NCBI GenBank assembly: GCA_015832175.1
Contig: WJXW01000004.1
Span: 2,480,001-2,544,000, forward strand
Reading direction: 5' to 3'
Origin: Paraphaeosphaeria minitans
Taxonomy: Eukaryota > Ascomycota > Dothideomycetes > Pleosporales > Didymosphaeriaceae
Length of the DNA stretch: 64,000 nucleotides
Shown here: positions 56,276-64,000 of the stretch, one piece after another
Numbering within the stretch: position 1 is the stretch's first letter
Layout: each line of letters starts with the position of its first letter
Translations under genes and position numbers: made by a program
Notes under the pieces: model-generated
Told to the model about the DNA's origin: nothing
What the model saw: the letters and a program-made list of their open reading frames with translations, nothing else
Databases searched by the model: none

Positions 56276-57688
56276 GGCAGCTTGGGTGAGAAACGAGGTG
56301 GGGAGAAGAGAGCAAAGGTCAAGGTCAATGTCGGCGCGGGAAGCTGCATGGACGTGCGGTGACACGGTCACAGCAGGCTGTGGCGCGATGGGTGTGTAGC
56401 CTTGGTGAGCTGTAGTTTGCGTGGTTTGCGTCCGCTGTAGCCTTGATGAGCTGTGGTTGCGAGGTTTGCGTGGTTTACGTGGTGAGCTGTGTCTTGCTTG
56501 CTTGTGTGGGTGCGTTCGCTGTAGTCTTGGTGAGCTGTTCACTCTGTGTTTGCGCGGCAGCATGACCTTGTTCCTACCTACCTGCTAGACTGCCTGCCTG
56601 CCTGCCTGCCTGCCTGCCTACCTGGACTACCTACCTAGCCTACCTACCTAGACTACCTACCTGTCTGCCTGCCTGCCTACCTAAACTACCTACCTACCCT
56701 AGACTACCTACCTAGACTACCTACCTCGACTACCTAACTCCTACCTAGACTATCTAACTCCTACCTAGACTACCTAACTCCTACCTAGACTACCTAACTC
56801 CTATCTAGACTATCTAACTCCTACCTAGACTACCTAACTCCTATCTAGACTATCTAACTCCTACCTAGACTACCTAACTCCTACCTAGACTATCTAACTC
56901 CTACCTAGACTACCTAACTCCTACCTAGACTACCTAACTCCTATCTAGACTATCTAACTCCTACCTAGACTATCTAACTCCTACCTAGACTACCTAACTC
57001 CTACCTAGACTACCTAACTCCTATCTAGACTATCTAACTCCTACCTAGACTATCTAACTCCTACCTAGACTACCTAACTCCTACCTAGACTACCTCACTC
57101 CTACCTAGACTACCTACCTGTCTGCCTGCCTACCTACCTAGACTACCTACCTACCTGTCTGCCTGCCTACCTGTCTGCGTACGGCACCCGGCACTGGCGC
57201 GGGCTGGCTGCTAATAAACTACGGTACCTGTGGATTGCACTAGTCGCAACAGCCCTCCGCACCCTTCACAGAGGGCTTTGCTGCAATCCAAATCCCCCCC
57301 CAAAAATCAAATCCCAACACAACACCCAACCACCCACTCCCCACAAAATAGTACTGCCGCCCTCGCAGCCCTCCTACGTCGACGGTGCCGTTGTTTTTCC
57401 CACCCTCGCACACTCCACCGGCGGCTGGCTGCAGGCACGGCGGCGAATCGTCATTGTCCACTCCACCTCACACTACGCCACCTTTTTAGCGAGCTAGGTC
57501 CGTTTCCCTCGACCCATCTGCACCATCTGCACCACGTCTGCGCTCCACCACCCTCCTGCGACTGGCACCCAATCCAAGGCTGCTGCGACCCCGGGTCATC
57601 CAGACCGACTGCCCGGCACCTCCACTGACCCGTCCGTCGCCTCTGCGCACTTCTGCTCCCGCGACCGCATCCGCCGCGCGCCGCAGCC
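56276..57688. promoter_or_regulatory. Divergent promoter of kinase and Ubp15 with minisatellite
   Basis: 1.4 kb between two housekeeping genes transcribed apart. The middle is a CCTA-based minisatellite (56578-57178). The Ubp15 side (57230-57688) is strongly pyrimidine-rich with CCCC runs, as in fungal 5' regions. No specific factor site identified. Confidence 0.5.
56578..57178. repeat. 20-bp minisatellite with 80-bp higher-order pattern
   Basis: The core from 56721 to 57100 is 19 head-to-tail 20-bp units, CTAYCTAGACTAYCTAACTC, with no length change. Two Y positions give types CC, CT and TT; TC is absent. From 56881 the order is CT-CC-CC-TT repeated, an 80-bp higher-order unit; the array start (56741-56820) shows the same order once. 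Flanks are TGCC and TACC tetranucleotide runs. Confidence 0.95.
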
Positions 57689-60600
57689 ATGGATCAGGTA
57701 AGCTCCCACGCGGCCACAGCTGCCCTCGACGCCCCAGACACCCCGCCGCTGACCCCGCGTGCTGCTCAGATCGGGAGTGACATGGTCGTCGAGCCCGACT
57801 TCGACGAGAAGCACGACGTTGCCATCATCGCCGCCGACAGTGACGACACCATGGACGAGGCCGACGCCGATGCAGACGAGGAGCCCCGCGCCGACGAATT
57901 CGACGCCTTCTTAAAGAAGCACATGCCCGAGCTCGTAGACCAGGACACCGAGGCCGAGACCTACTGCACATGGGGCATCAAGGACTGGCGGTCCCTCACC
58001 CGCCGCGAGCATGGCCCTGCCTTCGACTGCGGCGGCTCTCCCTGGCGCATACTCTTCTTTCCCTTTGGCAACAATGTCGACTTTGCCTCCTTCTACCTCG
58101 AGCAGGGCTTCGACGAGAACAAGGTGCCCGAGGACTGGTACGCCTGCGTGCAATTCATGCTCGTCCTCTGGAACCCAAACGACCCCTCCATGTACATCAC
58201 ACACACCGCCACACACCGCTTCACCGCCGACGAGGGAGACTGGGGCTTCACACGCTTTGCCGAGCTTAGGAGGCTGTTTTCGGCGAGCTGGGACGAAAGA
58301 GGCCGGCCCATGGTCGAGGACAACATGGCAAACGTCACAGCTTACGTCCGCGTGCTCAAGGACCCGACGGGCGTTCTGTGGCACAACTTCATCAACTACG
58401 ACTCCAAAAAGGAAACGGGCATGGTTGGGCTCAAGAATCAGGGTGCCACTTGCTATTTGAATTCCCTCTTGCAGTCGCTCTTCTTTACCAATGCTTTCCG
58501 ACAGGCCGTCTACCAGATCCCAACCGAGAAAGAAGAGAACCGCACCGACAGTGCTTTCGCTCTCCAGCGGTTATTCTACCTCCTTCAAACGTCCAACAAC
58601 GCCGTGGCGACTACCGATTTGACACACTCGTTTGGATGGGACTCCAAGCAGATTTTTGAGCAGCAGGATGTGCAGGAGCTGTCACGTGTGCTCATGGACA
58701 AACTAGACGAAAAGATGAAGGGAACCGAAGCTCAAGGCGCCCTCGAGAGGATGTTCGTGGGAAAAATGAAGACATACATAAGCTGTATCAACGTGGCTTA
58801 CGAATCCTCGCGGATAGAAGAGTTTTGGGATATCCAACTGAACGTCAGCGGCAACAAGAACCTCGACGACAGCTTCAAGGATTACATCCAGGTCGAGACC
58901 ATGGATGGCGACAACAAGTACCACGCCGAGGGGCACGGCCTCCAAGACGCGAAAAAGGGCGTCATCTTCGAGTCCTTTCCCCAGGTCCTACATCTCCAGT
59001 TGAAGCGTTTCGAGTACGATGTACAACGCGACGCCATGATGAAGGTGAACGATCGCTACGAATTTCCTGACGTCTGGGACGCCTCGCCATACCTATCCGA
59101 AACTGCCGACCGATCGGAGCCCTGGGTCTACCACTTGCACGGTGTCTTGGTGCACAGCGGTGACCTGAACGCAGGCCATTACTATGCATTCCTGAAGCCC
59201 GAGAAAGAAGGCCACTTCTACAAATTTGACGACGACCGAGTCACGCGAGCTACCGATCGCGAAGCGCTGGAAGAAAACTTCGGTGGAGACTACACACAGG
59301 CCAATGGAAACGTCGGCCAGCGAAATCCCTACACCCGGACCTGGTCGGCCAAACGCTCCATGAGTGCTTACATGTTGGTCTACATCAGGGAGAGTCGGTT
59401 GGACAAAATGTTACTGCCTGGAATCGAGGTCAAGGCTCCTCAACATCTTGCCGACCGTGTCGCGGAAGAAAAGGCGGCCTTTGAGCGTAGGCGGAAAGAA
59501 CGTGAAGAAGCACATTTGTACATGGAAGTCGCTGTGGCCTCCGAGCGAGAATTCCGGCTTTTCCAAGGTTTCGACATCGTCCCCTGGAAAGCCGAAACAG
59601 AAAGCGACGCGAATCCAAAGGTGTATCGTGTGCTCAAGGCGACCACCATACTGGAGTTTATGAACACAGTTGCTGAAGAGCTCGGAACAGAGGCTGACAT
59701 GCTCCGACCCTGGTCCATGGTCAACCGACAGAACGGAACTACGCGCCCCGACGTAACCATTAGTTTCCTCGAGATGTCGATGGATCTGGCATGTCAAAAG
59801 TACGGCACGAAGACCGCGCCAATGAGACTCTGGATTGAGAAGGCCGAGGAGCGCGACGGAGACGGCAAGCCTGTGTTCGGCGGCGAATTCATCGACGCGA
59901 AGAACCTACAAGGCAGCAAGTCGTTGATGCTCTTCCTCAAACACTTCGATGCCAAAACCCAAAGTTTGTTTGGAATTGGCAACGTCTATGCGTCCAGTTT
60001 GGACAAAGTTGTCGACCTTGGCCCACAAATCTGCAAGGCCATGGGTTGGCCCGCATCTACTCAATTCCACCTGTCTGAGGAGATCAAACAGAACATGATT
60101 GAGGCTATGAAGCCCAAGATGACCCTTGCTCAATCAGAGATCCAGGATGGCGACATCATCACAGTGCAGAAAACGCTGCCAGATAAGGAGATGACCCAGA
60201 TCACCGCCTCTGGCGGCTACGCTAACGCTAAAGATTTCTACGACTACCTCCTGAACCGTATTCAAGTGGAATTCGCTCCCCGATTAGGCGATTCGACGCA
60301 ACTGCCTGTCTTCACATTGACCCTGAGTAAGAAGATGACATACGAGCAGTTTTCCTCAAAGGTCGCCGAGCACCTGAAGATCGAGCCTACGCATGCTCGG
60401 TTTACTACAGTGAATGCCGCTGGAAAACCAAAGCAAGCGATCAAATTCTCACAGCAAGGCACTTTGAATAGCATTCTCTTCCCCGGGCCCTATACCTACG
60501 GCGGCAACACAGTGGTACGATCCGATCAGCTCTTCTACGAGGTACTGGACATGAGTTTGAAAGAGTTGGAGCAAAGGAAGGCTCTGAACATTACGTGGCT

Positions 60601-61261
60601 GCCAGAAGGTCTGACCAAAGAGGTATGTTTTGTACGCTGATGGAAGCAGTACGCGCTAATGCAAGACAGGAACAACACCAGTTGATGATTCCGCGAAACG
60701 CCAGCATATCAGATGTTTTGGAGGCTTTGCAGAAAAAGGCTAACATCAGCGACGAGATTATGGAGAAAGTGCACGTGTTCGAAGCCCACAACAATAAGTT
60801 CTACAAGTCGCTCGCGGCTGACTTCCAGGTCATGGGCATTGGCGAATACTTGCAACTGTATGCTGCGGCTTTCCCTGACGACGAGTCATCCAAGAAAATC
60901 ACAGCTTTCCATTATGACAAAGACGTGTCGAAAGTCCACGGCATTCCCTTCCAGTTCTCCCTTAAGGAGGGCGAACCTTTCAGCGATACAAAGCAACGTC
61001 TTTCCGATTTTACGAAGATCAAAGGCAAGCAGTTTGACAAGATCAAATTGACTCTGGTCTCAAGAGCGTCATATTCAAGACCAGAGCCAATTGACGATGG
61101 TGAGTCACTTGATACCATGCAGCCGGACGTGTTTCTGACTTTCGACAGATGACATATTATGGGACCTGATAGGCAGCCGGGACGATATAGCGATCGGGCT
61201 GGATCACGCCAACAAAACACGGAGCTTCTGGGGCAAGTCCGACTCTATTTTCATTCGGTAA
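57689..61261 (+). CDS. Ubiquitin-specific protease Ubp15/USP7
   Basis: Exons 57689-57697, 57770-60622, 60670-61099 and 61149-61261, 1134 residues. Intron 1 (72 nt) is stop-free and in frame, so an unspliced reading gives 1158. USP7/Ubp15 removes ubiquitin from many substrates. Seen: an acidic N-terminus; a MATH domain (about 70-200: WRILFFPFGNNVDFASFYLE, YITHTATHRFTADEGDWGF); the USP catalytic domain with Cys231 (GLKNQGATCYLNSLLQSLFF), EQQDVQELSRVLMDKLD, FPQVLHLQLKRFEYD and His473 (VHSGDLNAGHYYAFLKP); then the C-terminal ubiquitin-like (HUBL) region ending DHANKTRSFWGKSDSIFIR. The last splice creates the family's DDD.LW stretch and the IFIR end. Residue numbers assume intron 1 is spliced. Confidence 0.95.
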
Positions 61262-61746
61262 AAGGGGTGTCCAGGCAGCATGTACGTTTTATTGCGGGGA
61301 TTGATGTTCATTCCCAAGGTGTGCGGCGCAGTCTGGTAACGACTGCTTGCTTTTTACTTGAACTCGGAATGCTTCTTGTGCATATATAGACACCACGGAG
61401 TGCGGTCTCCGGCTTGGAATGTGAAAGTTGGTGTTGAGCACGTAGAGCAGTGCTCGCACTGTTGAATGGTTTTGGATCCGGGGCAGGGCGGGGCGGGGCG
61501 TGAAGGCTGCATCATGGAACGAAACGAGCATATATCATCTGATCATAAAGAGTAATTCTTAACTTATCTTGTATGCTACCGTGTACAGGCTTGAGGTGCG
61601 GGCGGGCGCCTTCTCTGATTGGCCAAACCGCATCCTCGGCCGCAGCCCGACGTTGTTCCGAAGAACACCTGGAACGTCGCATGTCAACCTTGGGAACAAC
61701 TTGAAAGCCCGCGTGTCCGACAGACGCAACCACCATCGCCACCACC
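61262..61746. other. Intergenic
   Basis: 3' region of Ubp15 and promoter of the p24 gene. A GGGGCGGGGC stretch lies near 61486. No gene. Confidence 0.6.
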
Positions 61747-62628
61747 ATGCGGATCTTTGCGGCTCTGACAGGCCTGCTGGCCTACTGCGCGACGGCGGTC
61801 TCAGCGACGGCCCTCACATACCGAATGGAGCCCCACGAGCGGGCGTGCTTCTTTACCAATGTCGAGACCAAGGGAACCAAGGTGGCCTTCTACTTCGCCG
61901 TACGTTTGCCTGCACCCTCTAGGAAGAGGCTACTAATATCATCCGTAGGTCCAATCCGGCGGCTCTTTCGACGTCGACTACGCAGTTACTGGCCCCGGCG
62001 ACAGGGTGATTCTGGACGGCACCAAGGAGCGCCAGGGCGACTTCGTGTTCACGGCCAACGACGAGGGCGAGTACCGCTTCTGCTTCAACAACGAGATGAG
62101 CACTTTTGCAGAGAAGACGGTGGACTTCGAGATCGCGGTACGGGCACCTTTCCATCCTACTATCATCCCCGATACATCCTTCTTCGAGTCCCTAACCCCT
62201 CCTCAACTCCAAAACTGGATTTCACGATACAGCTCAAGATATGAGAAAGGCTTGATGTCTAACGCAGGCGCCCCACAGGTCGAGAATGAGGTCCGCGCGC
62301 AGTTGCCGAGCAAGCAGGGAGCGGGGACGGAGCAGACGAGCGTGCTCGAGGAGAGCATTCTCAAGTTGAGCGCCCAATTGAGCACCATCAGCAGGAACCA
62401 AAAGTACTTCAGGACCAGGGAGAACCGAAATTTCAGCACCGTGAAGAGCACCGAGAAGAGAATCTTCAACTTCAGCATGATGGAGGTGGGTTTGATGGTT
62501 ATGATGGCCGGGCTGCAGGTCTTCATCGTGCGCTTCTTTTTCCAGGGCGCGCGGAAAGGTAAGGATTGTTCTACATCCATGCAAACCATGCACTCCCTTG
62601 CTAACTGGTACCAACAGGTTACGTATGA
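61747..62628 (+). CDS. p24/emp24-family ER-Golgi cargo receptor (Erp)
   Basis: Four exons: 61747-61899, 61949-62137, 62279-62558 and 62618-62628, 210 residues. Signal peptide MRIFAALTGLLAYCATAVSA. The GOLD domain has the two family cysteines (HERACFFTNVE and EYRFCFNNEMS). A coiled-coil follows (LEESILKLSAQLSTISRNQK, then RTRENRNFSTVKSTEKRIF), and one membrane helix (MMEVGLMVMMAGLQVFIVRF). The short cytosolic tail FFFQGARKGYV carries the FF pair read by COPII. The final exon has only 11 nt and supplies the last residues and the stop. p24 proteins pair in the early secretory pathway and sort cargo such as GPI proteins. Which p24 subfamily it belongs to is uncertain. Confidence 0.92.
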
Positions 62629-63124
62629 GCGCACGCACGCGTGGCGGCACGAGACGACAGTATTTGTATGGCAACGGAGAAGACAGCGAGGGCTTCGCAC
62701 CTCGCGCCTGGGACGGGGCTACTCGGGTGGCGCATGGAGGGTCCAGGTCAATTGTGTATCATCATAGTGGCATTTGTTTGGGAGACGGAGTCGAGACAGG
62801 ATCCATTAACGAGATATCATCTGAGTTTCTGCATGCTTTACGGCACTCAGCCATGCGTTTTCGTCAAAAGCTAGCTTTGGGTAATTAAGGATACCAAAAC
62901 TTTGGACGGCATCCTTTCTTCATATCTTGTCTGGTGGCATTCACCTGAGGACAGTCCCTCATCACAAGGTAGCCTGGGGCAACTCGAATTCTGGGACAGT
63001 ACCTGCCTTCACTTGGTTGCCTCTGACGACAGCTCGCTATCTCACAACAGCACGCCCCGCACGATGCTGTAATTCCCTTCCCTCTACATCCCGCTTCTGA
63101 ACCCTTACACACATACACCGCAAT
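62629..63124. other. Intergenic
   Basis: 3' region of the p24 gene and promoter of the last gene. Nothing else seen. Confidence 0.6.
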
Positions 63125-64000
63125 ATGCAATCCCCGCGCGACTCGATGCCGCAAAACGGCAGCAGTCCTGCCCAGGGCGCTTTTGAGAGAGACCGCGTGC
63201 AGGCTCAGCAGATCGCGCAGGAGGCAGCGAGCGTAAGTATCGATAGTCCAGCCTATGGTAACTTGGGGTCACTGACGCGGCGTAGGACCTGTACGGCCTT
63301 CTCCAGCACCAGCACCAGCACCAGCAGAACCTGCCGCCTGTGGGCCTGTTTGCGGTGGGGGGGACTCACCCTCACCCTCACCCAAACACAAGCAGCACGA
63401 AGAGAAAGCGGGTTGATTTCGTCGACCTCACCTCCGACAGCGATTCACCTCGCGAGAAACGGCCGCGCCTTTCACCACCAAAGCGCGCCCCACCACAACC
63501 GTCGCCCGCAAAGAGAAATCGCTCCACCGACACGCTCCGCAAGCAGCAGCAACTCGAGCAGAAAGCGGCCGACGAGCAACTGGAGCGAAAGCTCCAAGCA
63601 GCAGAGGTGCGCAAGGGCAAGGCGCAACGCCTGCGAAGCAAGCCCAACAGCCCCGAGAAGCGACCAGGGAAGAAGCTCTCGGTCTACGAGGAGTTCCAGA
63701 AGATCCAGCAAGAAGCCGCACAAGGCGAACCGACGCAAACGAGAAAGCGCACCCTGAGGAGCGCCAGTCCAGAGAAGACCACCAAGCCTACGCGTCGCGG
63801 CAGCACCTCCGAAGAACGCAGGGCTAGCAAGCGCACGCATCGTACCCTAAGGAACAACAGCCCAGAGAAGCAACCGCAGGAGAAGCTCTCGGTATACGAG
63901 GAGTTTCAGAAGATCGAACGCGAAGCCTCGCAACAAGAGCGCCCAAGCAAGAAGCTCTCAGTCTACGAAGAATTCCAGAGGATTGAGCGAGAAGCCGCAC
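63125..64000 (+). CDS. Partial: SIM-like, LSVYEEFQ-repeat protein (runs off window)
   Basis: Exon 1 63125-63232, intron 63233-63285, exon 2 from 63286 open to the window end; at least 274 residues. Order: MQSPRDSMPQNGSSPAQG; Gln/His tract (QHQHQHQQNLPP); HPHPHP; a basic nuclear-signal-like KRKR; VDFVDLTSDSDSP, which fits a SUMO-interacting motif (hydrophobic core then acidic/Ser); KRPRLSPPKRAP; a charged helix (KQQQLEQKAADEQLERKLQA); then repeats. Three copies of KLSVYEEFQ(K/R)I..EA begin at about 63670, 63883 and 63953, separated by Arg/Ser linkers with SPEK. Likely a nuclear or chromatin protein; I do not recognise the family. More repeats may follow beyond the window. Confidence 0.8.

Noticed and set aside
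55686..56399. 237-codon plus-strand ORF
   Set aside because: Antisense of the mitochondrial kinase exons.

Overview
This is nuclear DNA of a filamentous ascomycete (Pezizomycotina). The lineage may be Dothideomycetes, but the sequence alone does not prove that. The reasons are: genes broken by many very short introns (about 43-141 nt) with GT..AG ends and CTAAC/CTGAC branch sites; G+C-rich coding DNA; and recognisable fungal families (fungal rhodopsin-domain protein, haem-thiolate peroxygenase, Ulp2-type SUMO protease, Any1-type PQ-loop protein). I saw no rRNA, tRNA, CRISPR array or intact transposon. Exon structures were rebuilt by hand from splice signals, frame continuity and family similarity.

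Layout. 1-8.6 kb: a four-helix membrane protein, a cysteine-rich F-box protein, a 2.9-kb repeat-rich spacer and a low-complexity protein. 8.6-15.2 kb: a secreted peroxygenase, a decayed sugar/inositol transporter, an EthD-domain protein and a small ORF. 15.2-30 kb is a housekeeping block: M18 aspartyl aminopeptidase, protein phosphatase inhibitor 2 (Glc8), a class II eIF4E, a Ulp2-like SUMO protease, an Any1/SLC66A2-like PQ-loop protein and an AIG2-like gamma-glutamylcyclotransferase. 29-36.5 kb is gene-poor and holds a broken GFA-domain gene and one doubtful ORF. 36.5-51.4 kb: a disordered protein, an acetoacetyl-CoA synthetase with two single-base frame breaks, a rhodopsin-domain protein, then the divergent pair CAF-1 large subunit / Spo11, and another disordered protein. 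52-64 kb: an orphan 681-residue protein, a mitochondrial PDK/BCKDK-type kinase, Ubp15/USP7, a p24 cargo receptor, and the 5' part of a gene whose protein carries a SUMO-interacting-type motif and repeated LSVYEEFQ units.

How the genes relate. No operon or convincing biosynthetic cluster is visible. Several genes act on chromatin, meiosis or ubiquitin/SUMO (Ulp2, CAF-1, Spo11, Ubp15, the terminal SIM-like protein), but they are dispersed and I read this as coincidence. The most unusual items are the twice-broken acetoacetyl-CoA synthetase whose corrected frame ends in the peroxisomal signal SKL, an 80-bp higher-order minisatellite in the PDK/Ubp15 divergent promoter, stop-free introns of 3n length at functional sites (next to the CAF-1 PIP box, and after codon 3 of Ubp15), the alternative-start layout of eIF4E2, and the LSVYEEFQ repeat protein cut by the window edge. 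I found no clearly new multi-gene system.
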